A stretch of DNA of 64,000 nucleotides. Origin: JACKOB01 sp024234575. GTDB lineage: Bacteria; Pseudomonadota; Gammaproteobacteria; Pseudomonadales; Oleiphilaceae. Shown piece by piece: positions 8,282-16,262 of this stretch; positions within the stretch are counted from its first letter, which is position 1, and every line of letters begins with the position of its first letter. The DNA is taken from assembly GCA_051208035.1 (NCBI GenBank), contig JBPJFZ010000010.1, positions 124,001 through 188,000 of the forward strand, in the 5' to 3' direction. Position numbers and translations under genes: made by a program. A model generated the notes under the pieces. That model ran no database searches. It had not been told where the DNA came from and was given only the letters and a program-made list of their open reading frames with translations.

Positions 8282-8712
8282 CATCTTTTACCACACTTAT
8301 TCCGCCATATATTCAGCCAAATCTAAACAATGCAACAACCTAGACTAGTGCTTATTATAAAAAAACAACAACTTACAGAGCTCTCTTGATACTCAATCTT
8401 ATAAATATTATGTAATACATTGTCTTAAAATTTGCAAATTTTGCGCACAAATTTTTAAATTTTTTTTGTAACAAATTACTGCCGGACCCACTGCAAACAA
8501 TGAAAGCACAGATAGTGCCAAAAATATAAATAACATACAATTCAATTACATATAAATATCAATCGGTTATTTCGATGCTTTTTTGAGCCATCAACACCGC
8601 ACCAAATGAATGCAATATAATTTTTTGCACCAATTGTGAACCAAGCGATATTTTTCTTATCATTCTTTATTTTCGAGCACATCTCTATTGGCAGAAAGTC
8701 TAACGAAACAGA

Positions 8713-9150
8713 TTAAATTTCGAACAAAAAGGTAACAGGACCATCATTTAAAAGCGCGACCTTCATGTCTGCACCAAAGCTTCCGGATGACACGCTTACA
8801 TGCCTTAACTTAGCTTGCTCAAGAAAGCAGTTGTAAAGTTTTTCGCCATGCTCAGGAGATGCGCCAGCAGAAAAACCAGGCCTTAACCCCTTACGGGTAT
8901 CTGCAACCAGGGTAAATTGCGACACAACTAACAACCCCCCTTTTACATCTGCCAAGCTCTTATTCATCTTTCCATCTTCATCAGCAAAAATACGATAACG
9001 CAGCACTTTATCCAGCAACCGCAAGACAACGTCTTCACTATCGTGCTTTTCTACTCCTAAAAACAGTAAAATACCGGCGCCAATTTCACCGACAACCAAT
9101 TCATCAACCGTAACCGATGCTTGAGAGACCCTCTGAATTAGTGCTTTCAA
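8713..9150 (-). CDS. dtd: D-aminoacyl-tRNA deacylase Dtd
   Basis: Cytoplasmic proofreading enzyme that removes D-amino acids (and glycine from tRNA-Ala) from mischarged tRNAs. It has the usual 145-residue length. The active-site motifs SQFTLVADTRKG (about residues 78-89) and the cross-subunit GPVTFLFE near the C-terminus (the Gly-cisPro motif) are both present. The start is a TTG at 9150, the only start that gives the conserved MKALIQRVSQASV terminus. It is preceded by AGGTGA, which overlaps the pip stop codon. The gene follows pip by 11 bases, so the two are almost certainly co-transcribed and may be translationally coupled. Confidence 0.96.
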   Translation of the reverse strand: MKALIQRVSQASVTVDELVVGEIGAGILLFLGVEKHDSEDVVLRLLDKVLRYRIFADEDGKMNKSLADVKGGLLVVSQFTLVADTRKGLRPGFSAGASPEHGEKLYNCFLEQAKLRHVSVSSGSFGADMKVALLNDGPVTFLFEI

Positions 9151-9161
9151 CTTAACATCAC

Positions 9162-10124
9162 CTAGAGAAAGTCAGCACTAAAGCGCTCACCCATAGCCTC
9201 ACAAGCCTTAACCAGCGCATCAATAATGGCGGGCTCGCTTGCTGAATGACCAGCATCCCGGATGATATTCAGTTCGGAATCAAGCCAGACTTCGTTAAGA
9301 GAAAGTGCATTATCCAACGGGCAAACCATGTCATAGCGCCCATGCACGATAATACCCGGGATACCTTTTAGTTTGTCTGCATCTGCCAGAATTTGATTAG
9401 GACGAAGATAGGCGTGATTCATAAAATAGTGACATTCTATTCGGGCCAGCGAGATTGCCACATGCGGGTGAGAAAAGCGGTCAACCACTTTTTGATTGGG
9501 ATGCAACGTGGCACAACGCCCCTCCCAAATAGACCAGGCCTTGGCCACTTGAATTTGTTCCAACTCATTATCGCTGGTGAGCCGCTTGTAGTAGGCGGAC
9601 ATCAAATCAGCGCGCTCCTCTTCTGGAATAGGCTCAAGAAAAGACTTCCAGAAATCAGGAAATATACGAGAAGCACCTTCCTGATAAAACCAGCTAAAAT
9701 CTTGCTCCCGACAGAGAAATATCCCTCTCAGAACGAGCCCCAGCACTCTTTCCGGGTGAGTCTGGGCATATACAAGACTTAACGTCGACCCCCACGAACC
9801 GCCAAACAACACCCACTTATCAATACCAAGGTGCTCTCTAATCATCTCCATATCAGCGACCAGATTCTGGGTATTATTATCTTTAAGTTCTGCCAACGGC
9901 GTTGAACGCCCGGCTCCGCGCTGATCAAACATAATAATGCGATAGCGCTCGGCATCAAAAAACCGCCGATAGTAAGGCTCGCAGCCTGCTCCTGGACCGC
10001 CATGCACAACGACAACAGGAACACCGTTGGGGTTCCCGGACTCTTCAACATAGATCTCGTGGAGATTATCTGGCTTTAGGGTAAATTCACGATTTGTTTT
10101 TAATTCAGGATAAAGCGCTAGCAT
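9162..10124 (-). CDS. pip: Proline iminopeptidase (alpha/beta hydrolase, family S33)
   Basis: Cytoplasmic peptidase that releases N-terminal proline from peptides. 320 residues, the usual length. The oxyanion HGGPGAGCEP (residues 41-50), MFDQRGAGRS (65-74), nucleophile elbow GGSWGS with Ser110, acidic residue in HGRYDMVCP and catalytic His in DAGHSASEP are all visible and in the right order. WSIWEGRCATL matches the cap segment of this family. Start ATG at 10124. It is the first gene of a pip-dtd pair, 374 bases downstream of typA with a terminator and a short repeat element in between. Confidence 0.94.
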   Translation of the reverse strand: MLALYPELKTNREFTLKPDNLHEIYVEESGNPNGVPVVVVHGGPGAGCEPYYRRFFDAERYRIIMFDQRGAGRSTPLAELKDNNTQNLVADMEMIREHLGIDKWVLFGGSWGSTLSLVYAQTHPERVLGLVLRGIFLCREQDFSWFYQEGASRIFPDFWKSFLEPIPEEERADLMSAYYKRLTSDNELEQIQVAKAWSIWEGRCATLHPNQKVVDRFSHPHVAISLARIECHYFMNHAYLRPNQILADADKLKGIPGIIVHGRYDMVCPLDNALSLNEVWLDSELNIIRDAGHSASEPAIIDALVKACEAMGERFSADFL

Positions 10125-10150
10125 TAAGGCATCCTTGATTTTATTTTTTA

Positions 10151-10318
10151 GTTAGGGAACCTCTGATTAATTCACCGAGCAGGATGGAGAGCAAGGCTGC
10201 CGGAACACAGAAAGCGAGACATATCAAATAGATAGGCAAGCTTTCGACCGAGCTGGAGCCAGCACCACCCAACGCTGCTATCCGCCTGCGCAGGCAATTA
10301 ATCAGAGATTTCTTAGGT
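10151..10318. mobile_element. MITE-like element or insertion-sequence remnant with terminal inverted repeats
   Basis: AACCTCTGATTAATT (10158-10172) and AATTAATCAGAGATT (10296-10310) are inverted with one mismatch in 15. Weaker matching extends outward (TTAGGGAACC against ATTTCTTAGG). The enclosed stretch of about 120 bases is GC-richer than its flanks, has no open frame of note, and carries a perfect 12-bp palindrome GCCTGCGCAGGC (10284-10295) directly beside the right repeat. Total length is about 160 bases. A non-autonomous element or an internally deleted IS fits best. The family cannot be named from this sequence. Confidence 0.5.
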
Positions 10319-10445
10319 TACAGGAAGCTGCATAAACAATTGGCAAAGATCTTTGCACTATCCCGCGTCGTATTCAAGACTAACATTTAGCGTAGCAACA
10401 GTTTTGATACAAAACAGGTTAGCGCAAACCTAAAACATCCGGCCA

Positions 10446-10475
10446 TAAAAAAACCGGGAAATTTCCCGGTTTTTA
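10446..10475 (-). terminator. Rho-independent terminator of typA
   Basis: AAACCGGGAAA and TTTCCCGGTTT arms with A-run and T-run on either side, 24 bases after the typA stop codon. The structure is symmetric, so it could stop transcription from both strands. Confidence 0.9.
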
Positions 10476-10498
10476 AAGTCGCTAAAGAGACTAACGCA

Positions 10499-12304
10499 TT
10501 ACTTAGCGCGACGTCTTTCGTGCTCTTTCAGGTATTTCTTTCTGATACGGATAAAATGCGGCGTTACTTCCACCAGTTCATCATCACCGATAAACTCAAG
10601 TGCCTGCTCCAGCGTGTGCTTCACAGGAGGCGTCAGAACAATATTCTCATCCGTTCCCGATGCGCGCACGTTGGTTAATTGCTTGGCCTTAGTTGGGTTG
10701 ACTACCAGGTCATTATCACGACTATGCAAGCCGATAATCATACCCTCGTATACCTCAACCTGCGGCCCGATAAACAAACGGCCACGCTCTTGCAATGTAA
10801 ACAATGCATAGCCTAGTGCCTTTCCAGTTACCATCGACACTAACACTCCATTAATGCGCTCGGCGATAGGGGCCGCATTAACTTCACCGTAATGTTCGAA
10901 AACATGGGTTAGAATGCCCGAACCGGATGTCATCGTTAAAAACGTCGAACGGAAGCCGATAAGCCCGCGCGCAGGCATAATGAACTCCAGACGCACACGC
11001 CCTTTGCCATCAAGAATCATATTTTTCAATTCAGCACGACGTGCACCCATCTCTTCCATGACAGAGCCCTGATGCTGCTCTTCGACATCGATTACCACGT
11101 ACTCATAAGGCTCTTGAATGACGCCATCGATTTCTCTCTGGACCACTTCCGGACGACCTACACCCAACTCAAACCCTTCACGACGCATGGTTTCGATCAG
11201 AACAGACAGGTGCAGTTCACCACGACCAGACACTTTGAATTTTTCAGGGCTGTCACCCTCTTCAACTCGTAATGCCACGTTATGAATCAGCTCTTTATCC
11301 AAACGCTCGCGAATATTACGACTGGTAACGAACTTGCCGTCTTTGCCAGCAAAAGGCGAATCATTTACCTGAAACGTCATACTTACCGTTGGCTCATCAA
11401 CCGTTAACGGCGGCAGTATTTCAAGATGCGCAGGATCACATAAAGTGTCAGAAATATTCAGCTTTTCGATACCTGAAATACAAACGATATCACCCGCTGA
11501 AGCATCTGTTACCGGAACCCGCTGCAGGCCATGAAAACCTTTTACTTCAAGCACACGACCATTACGTTTATTGCCTTCACGATCCAGAATGGTAACTGGC
11601 GTACTTGGCTTCAATTTACCACGTGTGATACGACCGATACCGATAACACCGACGTAGCTGTCATAATCAAGCGATGAAATCTGCATCTGAAAAGGTGCAT
11701 CCGGATCAACTTCTGGCGGTGTCACGTTATTAATGATCATCTCAAACAACGGCCCCATGTCTTCGGCCATGTCATCCGGGTCGGTCCCCGCAATACCATT
11801 TAGCGCCGAGGCATAGATGATCGGAAAATCGAGCTGCTCATCGGTCGCGCCCAGACGATCAAACAAATCGAAAACCTCATTAACAACCCAATCGGGCCTC
11901 GCGCCTGGACGATCAACTTTGTTGATAACAACTATTGGCTTAAGACCACGCTCAAACGCTTTCTGGGTAACAAAACGGGTCTGTGGCATTGGGCCATCTA
12001 CCGCATCTACCAGCAAGCAAACCGAATCGACCATAGATAACACCCGCTCTACTTCGCCACCGAAATCGGCGTGGCCCGGCGTATCTACGATATTAATGCG
12101 GTAGTCTTTCCAGGTGATCGAGGTGTTCTTGGCGAGTATGGTAATACCACGCTCTTTTTCCTGATCGTTGGAGTCCATCACGCGCTCGGATGACTGATCT
12201 CGACGATCAAGCGTACCTGACTGCTGTAATAATTTATCCACTAATGTGGTCTTGCCATGATCGACGTGTGCGATGATGGCGATATTTCTAAGATTCTTAA
12301 TCAC
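10499..12304 (-). CDS. typA: Ribosome-associated GTPase TypA/BipA
   Basis: Translational GTPase of the EF-G/LepA class that binds the 70S ribosome and helps 50S assembly and stress or low-temperature growth. 601 residues, standard length. G1 loop AHVDHGKTTLVDKLL (about residues 12-26), switch-II DTPGHADFGGEVERV, NKVDRPGARPDW (G4) and YASALNG (G5) are present. RGLIGFRSTFLTMTSGSGILTHVF and the C-terminal VKHTLEQALEFIGDDELVEVTP stretch are BipA-specific. The start is a GTG at 12304 with a purine-rich but weak ribosome site. A consensus -10 TATAAT lies upstream at 12342-12347. Monocistronic. Confidence 0.97.
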   Translation of the reverse strand: MIKNLRNIAIIAHVDHGKTTLVDKLLQQSGTLDRRDQSSERVMDSNDQEKERGITILAKNTSITWKDYRINIVDTPGHADFGGEVERVLSMVDSVCLLVDAVDGPMPQTRFVTQKAFERGLKPIVVINKVDRPGARPDWVVNEVFDLFDRLGATDEQLDFPIIYASALNGIAGTDPDDMAEDMGPLFEMIINNVTPPEVDPDAPFQMQISSLDYDSYVGVIGIGRITRGKLKPSTPVTILDREGNKRNGRVLEVKGFHGLQRVPVTDASAGDIVCISGIEKLNISDTLCDPAHLEILPPLTVDEPTVSMTFQVNDSPFAGKDGKFVTSRNIRERLDKELIHNVALRVEEGDSPEKFKVSGRGELHLSVLIETMRREGFELGVGRPEVVQREIDGVIQEPYEYVVIDVEEQHQGSVMEEMGARRAELKNMILDGKGRVRLEFIMPARGLIGFRSTFLTMTSGSGILTHVFEHYGEVNAAPIAERINGVLVSMVTGKALGYALFTLQERGRLFIGPQVEVYEGMIIGLHSRDNDLVVNPTKAKQLTNVRASGTDENIVLTPPVKHTLEQALEFIGDDELVEVTPHFIRIRKKYLKEHERRRAK

Positions 12305-12341
12305 ACTTCTTCTGCCTAGTGACCCTGTAAATTGGGCGCGA

Positions 12342-12347
12342 ATTATA
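12342..12347 (-). promoter_or_regulatory. Probable -10 element of the typA promoter
   Basis: On the minus strand this reads TATAAT, the perfect -10 consensus, about 38 bases before the typA GTG. The sequence 17 bases further up is only TATTTT, a poor -35. Confidence 0.5.
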
Positions 12348-12427
12348 CGTCAGAATGAGATGAAAAAATACGCAATTTCACGATCCTTCACATATGCTTT
12401 GCGAGATACAACCAACAAGAGCAAAAC

Positions 12428-12442
12428 GCACCATATATGTGC
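12428..12442 (+). promoter_or_regulatory. NtrC-binding enhancer site for glnA
   Basis: GCACCATATATGTGC fits the NtrC dyad GCAC-N7-GTGC exactly. A second, half-matching site GCACTATTATG begins 30 bases downstream at 12458, i.e. three helical turns away. Both are about 100-130 bases upstream of the sigma-54 promoter, the usual enhancer distance. Confidence 0.7.
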
Positions 12443-12557
12443 ACTAATCACGATACCGCACTATTATGAATCACACAAACACCAATGACACCCCGGTTAT
12501 AAACAACACACCAGACCAACTTACCGCCATTAAAAGAGTTTTTGTGCCGATACAAAG

Positions 12558-12573
12558 TTGGCAGGCATATTGC
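12558..12573 (+). promoter_or_regulatory. Sigma-54 promoter of glnA
   Basis: TTGGCAGGCATATTGC has the -24 GG and -12 GC separated by exactly 10 bases and matches the consensus TTGGCAC-N5-TTGC with G for C in the -24 block. A transcript would begin near 12585. Confidence 0.8.
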
Positions 12574-12809
12574 TTGACTACAGTCTTAAAAAAAGCCAAG
12601 CAGAATAGATGCTCACGTGCTATATTCTGGCCGCCGTATGGTTTTTTCAGTGCATCCCGCTGCGCCGCAGGGCTTATGAAACAAGGGGTTGCACAGAACG
12701 TATTTATGCCAGCGCCAATTGTTGGTGACCCAAAAGACGAGCATGGTCGCCAAAACAAATCATGGCATCAAATGTACAAATTCATCGTTAAAAGAACGGA
12801 GTAGCCATA

Positions 12810-14216
12810 ATGTCAGAGAAATCTCTGAATCTTGTTAAAGAACATGATGTTAAATGGGTAGATCTGCGCTTTACAGATACCCGGGGCAAGCAGCAGCACG
12901 TTACCCTCCCAGCCACTGAACTAAACGATTCTTTTTTTGAAGACGGCAAGATGTTTGACGGCTCTTCAATTGCTGGCTGGAAAGGAATCAACGAATCAGA
13001 CATGATTTTGATGCCAGATGACAGCACCGCTGTACTGGATCCTTTCACCGAAGAAACCACTATTAATATTTCTTGCGACATTGTTGAACCTTCAACAATG
13101 CAAGGTTACGAACGTGATCCACGCTCTGTTGCGCGCCGCGCCGAAGAGTACCTGAAGTCTACCGGTATTGCCGATAGCGCACTGTTCGGACCTGAGCCAG
13201 AGTTTTTCGTATTTGACTCTGTTAAGTGGAAGAGCGACATCAGCGGTTCTATGTACGCGATCCACTCAGAAGAAGCGGCCTGGGTTTCTCATGAAGACAT
13301 GGAGAAAAACAACATCGGCCACCGTCCAGGTGTTAAAGGTGGATACTTCCCCGTACCTCCCGTTGACTCGCTGCACGACTTGCGCGGAGCAATGTGTGGT
13401 GCCATGGAGTCTATGGGCCTGGTTATTGAAGTACACCACCACGAAGTGGGCACCGCAGGTCAGTGCGAAATTGGCGTTGGTCCAAACACACTGGTCGCCA
13501 AAGCTGATGAAGTACAGACGCTGAAGTACTGCGTGCATAACGTTGCTCATGCCTACGGCAAGACAGCGACCTTTATGCCTAAGCCATTGGTAGGTGACAA
13601 CGGTTCGGGCATGCACGTTCACATGTCTTTATCTAAAGGTGGCGTAAACCTGATGGCTGGTGACAGCTATGCTGGCCTGTCTGACATCGCGCTTTACTAC
13701 ATTGGCGGTATCATCAAGCACGCACGCACCATCAACGCTTTCACCAACGCTTCTACCAACTCTTACAAGCGTCTGGTTCCAGGGTTTGAAGCACCAGTTA
13801 TGCTGGCTTATTCTGCCCGTAACCGCTCTGCATCGATTCGTATTCCTTACGTCAGCAACGCGAAAGCACGTCGTATCGAAGTTCGATTCCCAGATCCATC
13901 TTCAAACCCATACCTGGCATTTTCTGCCATGTTGATGGCTGGTCTGGATGGTATCCAGAACAAGATTCACCCTGGCGATGCGATGGACAAAGATCTTTAC
14001 GATCTACCGAAAGAAGAAGCGCTGCAGATTCCTACTGTTTGCGAAACTTTGGCTCAAGCACTTGATTATCTTGAAAAAGATCACGAGTTCCTGACCCGTG
14101 GCGGCGTATTCACAGAAGATATGATCCGTGGTTACATCGACCTGAAGCGCGGCGAAGTTGAGCGTTTGAACATGACAACTCACCCAATCGAGTTCGACAT
14201 GTACTACTCTTGCTAA
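12810..14216 (+). CDS. glnA: Glutamine synthetase, type I (GSI-beta)
   Basis: Dodecameric cytoplasmic enzyme that makes glutamine from glutamate, ammonia and ATP. 468 residues. Signatures: FDGSSIAGW near residue 50, GPEPEFFVFD, the VEVHHHEVGTAGQCEIG-type metal site, KPLVGDNGSGMHVHMS (ATP site), and NRSASIRIP. The adenylylation site is Tyr397 in KDLYDLP, which marks the regulated GSI-beta class and is the target of GlnE in this window. Start ATG at 12810 follows CGGAG. A sigma-54 promoter and NtrC sites lie upstream, and ntrB/ntrC follow after one intervening gene, so nitrogen control of this gene is very likely. Confidence 0.99.
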   Translation: MSEKSLNLVKEHDVKWVDLRFTDTRGKQQHVTLPATELNDSFFEDGKMFDGSSIAGWKGINESDMILMPDDSTAVLDPFTEETTINISCDIVEPSTMQGYERDPRSVARRAEEYLKSTGIADSALFGPEPEFFVFDSVKWKSDISGSMYAIHSEEAAWVSHEDMEKNNIGHRPGVKGGYFPVPPVDSLHDLRGAMCGAMESMGLVIEVHHHEVGTAGQCEIGVGPNTLVAKADEVQTLKYCVHNVAHAYGKTATFMPKPLVGDNGSGMHVHMSLSKGGVNLMAGDSYAGLSDIALYYIGGIIKHARTINAFTNASTNSYKRLVPGFEAPVMLAYSARNRSASIRIPYVSNAKARRIEVRFPDPSSNPYLAFSAMLMAGLDGIQNKIHPGDAMDKDLYDLPKEEALQIPTVCETLAQALDYLEKDHEFLTRGGVFTEDMIRGYIDLKRGEVERLNMTTHPIEFDMYYSC

Positions 14217-14230
14217 TCTTTAGCAGCCTG

Positions 14231-14283
14231 TTTCACTGCCTGCAGTGAAAGCAAAAACCCGGTCTAATACACCGGGTTTTTTA
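14231..14283 (+). terminator. Terminator of glnA
   Basis: Two consecutive hairpins: TTTCACTGC/GCAGTGAAA (14231-14250), then AACCCGGT/ACCGGGTT with a T-run ending near 14283. The second is a classical intrinsic terminator. Confidence 0.9.
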
Positions 14284-14440
14284 GTTTTAAGCCCATCCAT
14301 TACCAGAGTGCCGGCAACGGAAAGCCTGCCAAATCAGCCAAATTAAGCTATGCTGAAGCCAATGCTGCTCACAATTAATAAGCCCGACCCCTAAGTGCAG
14401 CTGACACCAAATACAAGCAAAACAGGAAGCAGGAGTCACT

Positions 14441-14971
14441 ATGGCGTTTCGATTAAGTCTTTTTGCAGGCCTGGCATTATCCTCGGCGCTAGCTGGGCAA
14501 ATGGCAGGCGCAGAAGAAATTTATAAATGGGTCGACGAAAACGGAAATGTCCACTTTACCGACCAGGCAACCTCGGGAGCAGACAAAGTCGAGATTAAAC
14601 CTATTACAACGATACCTGCCATAAAAGTACCTCCGTCAGACAACAATAGTAAGAGTAAAGATATCGCCACACCGGTTACCGTTACCATCAATTCACCCGC
14701 CAACGATAGCGCATTTCATTCGGTAGAGGGTAATCTACACGCCAACGTGTCAGTGAAACCGGCACTTGCCAATGGCCAGATACTAAAATTGAAAGTAAAC
14801 GGTAAGGAAGTCAGCAGTGGCAATGCCACCAGTATTCAAATTGAGAACCTGGAGAGAGGAACTCATACATTTTCGGCAGAGATTACCGATAAATCCGGTG
14901 CAGTGGTCGCGTCCGACCTTTCAACATTCACCATTCACAAGCCGACCGCAAAAAAACCCGCACCACGTTAG
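14441..14971 (+). CDS. Secreted DUF4124-domain protein
   Basis: Exported protein of unknown function. A signal peptide covers about residues 1-24 (MAFRLSLFAGLALSSALAGQ, then MAGA/EE). A DUF4124 module follows directly (EEIYKWVDENGNVHFTDQ, about residues 25-60). A low-complexity linker comes next, and then an Ig-like beta domain of about 80 residues (TVTINSPANDSAF to STFTIHKP). The tail is Lys/Pro-rich. Start ATG at 14441 follows CAGGAGTC. From memory, DUF4124 genes often sit between glnA and ntrB in gammaproteobacteria, but no role in nitrogen control is established. A terminator on each side suggests an independent transcript. Confidence 0.85.
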   Translation: MAFRLSLFAGLALSSALAGQMAGAEEIYKWVDENGNVHFTDQATSGADKVEIKPITTIPAIKVPPSDNNSKSKDIATPVTVTINSPANDSAFHSVEGNLHANVSVKPALANGQILKLKVNGKEVSSGNATSIQIENLERGTHTFSAEITDKSGAVVASDLSTFTIHKPTAKKPAPR

Positions 14972-15007
14972 TGCATTCGCACTATAATACCTCAGCAATT
15001 TTCGAAT

Positions 15008-15050
15008 AAAGCCCGCAAATGCCTTACTGACGCTTGTGGGCTTTCATTTT
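15008..15050 (+). terminator. Terminator after the DUF4124 gene
   Basis: AAAGCCCGCAA (15008-15018) and TTGTGGGCTTT (15034-15044) form an 11-bp stem with one G-U pair, followed by CATTTTAG. It separates the DUF4124 gene from ntrB. Confidence 0.75.
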
Positions 15051-15179
15051 AGTGCACGCAAAAATGCCCACAAAGCACTCATATTGGTCACGACTCGCTC
15101 AAAAGTAAAAATTTTAGCCGTCTAATCAATAGTTTTTCATTGTTGGTTTGTTTTTTGCTTTTGAGGAGGTAACAAAAAG

Positions 15180-16262
15180 GTGGATCAGATGCTAGCAAGC
15201 GGATTTCATAAAAAGTTATTAGATGCTCTCTCATCGAGTGTCATCCTGCTCAATCACAAATTGCAGACTATCTATCTAAATCCGGCAGCGGAAATGCTGT
15301 TGGAACTGAGCGAAAAGCGCTTGAAAGGGGCAACCATCAGTGAACTCTTCTATGAGGATGATGAAGCCTTGGCTTCGCTGAAGCAAAGCACTGAAACAGG
15401 CCACCCGTTCACCAAACGCGAGGCTGAGCTTATTCTCTATTCGGGTACTAAAATCCGCGTGGATTACACGGTATCGCCTATTGCGGATGGTAAAAAACAC
15501 TCGCTGTTGTTAGAGCTGCAGCCGCGAGACAGACTGCTGCGCATTACCCGTGAAGAAGACATGATGGCCCAGCAGGAGACCTCGCGGGTGCTAGTGCGTG
15601 GCCTGGCACACGAAATAAAAAACCCGTTGGGAGGTATTCGGGGTGCCGCACAGTTACTCGATCGTGAACTGCCCGAAGCGAGCCTGAAAGAATACACCCA
15701 GATCATTATAGAAGAAGCCGATCGCCTGCGTAACCTTGTAGATAGGATGCTGGGGCCGAATAAAGTGTCGAAAATGGCTCCAACGAACATCCATGAAGTA
15801 ATCGAGCGGGTGCACAACCTGATCAGCGTCGAGAGCAAAGGGCAAATTGCCTTAATTCGTGATTACGATGTGAGTATCCCCGAGTTTTTGGGGGACAAAG
15901 AACAGCTGATTCAGGCATTTTTAAATATCGCCAGAAACGCCATGCAAGCCCTGACGTCTATGGACAGAAGTGTTCCCAGTACGATCACCTTCCGTACTCG
16001 GGCACTGCGCCAGTTTACGCTGGGGCACGAAAGACACCGCCTGGTATGTCGCGTAGATATCATTGATAACGGCCCAGGCATTCCCGAGTCGATGTTGCAA
16101 AGCATCTTTTACCCGATGGTCAGCGGTCGCGCCGACGGAACTGGGCTAGGGCTTTCTATTACCCAGAGCATCATTGGCCAGCATCGCGGCATGGTTGAGT
16201 GCGAGAGCGATGCCGGGCAAACCGACTTTATTGTTTACATTCCTTTGGAGCAAATAAAATGA
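15180..16262 (+). CDS. ntrB: Nitrogen-regulation sensor histidine kinase NtrB (GlnL)
   Basis: Cytosolic two-component kinase/phosphatase that controls NtrC under PII (GlnB) guidance. 360 residues. An N-terminal PAS domain is at about 12-125. The phospho-acceptor His is in RGLAHEIKNPLGGIRGAAQLL (about residue 145). The ATPase domain has N-box IARNAMQAL, G1 DNGPGIPESM and G2 GTGLGLSITQSII. There are no transmembrane segments, as expected for NtrB. The start is a GTG at 15180, 10 bases after a strong GAGGAGGT; the nearest ATG at 15189 is too far from it. The stop overlaps the ntrC start by four bases (ATGA), so the pair is translationally coupled. Confidence 0.97.
   Translation: MDQMLASGFHKKLLDALSSSVILLNHKLQTIYLNPAAEMLLELSEKRLKGATISELFYEDDEALASLKQSTETGHPFTKREAELILYSGTKIRVDYTVSPIADGKKHSLLLELQPRDRLLRITREEDMMAQQETSRVLVRGLAHEIKNPLGGIRGAAQLLDRELPEASLKEYTQIIIEEADRLRNLVDRMLGPNKVSKMAPTNIHEVIERVHNLISVESKGQIALIRDYDVSIPEFLGDKEQLIQAFLNIARNAMQALTSMDRSVPSTITFRTRALRQFTLGHERHRLVCRVDIIDNGPGIPESMLQSIFYPMVSGRADGTGLGLSITQSIIGQHRGMVECESDAGQTDFIVYIPLEQIK

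Larger units (their letters stand above)
7868..8712. other. 845-base AT-rich gene-free region between dtd and the porin gene
   Basis: No convincing coding frame on either strand. It holds the porin promoter with inverted repeats at 7938-7994, a sigma-54-like element on the plus strand at 8265-8281, and an AT-rich hairpin with a T-tract near 8426-8469. The central part (8400-8660) is very AT-rich, with runs such as TAAATTTTTTTTG. The rest shows nothing recognisable. Confidence 0.7.
12305..12809. other. 505-base divergent control region between typA and glnA
   Basis: Contains the typA -10 element (12342-12347), an NtrC-type site and half site (12428-12461) and the glnA sigma-54 promoter (12558-12573). 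The transcript from the latter would have a leader of about 225 bases, which contains a GCTCACGTGC palindrome-like segment near 12610. No gene is convincing here. Confidence 0.7.

Noticed and set aside
12466..12804. 112-codon open frame in front of glnA
   Set aside because: It spans the sigma-54 promoter and predicted TSS, has no recognisable domain and an odd composition; more likely a chance frame in the control region.
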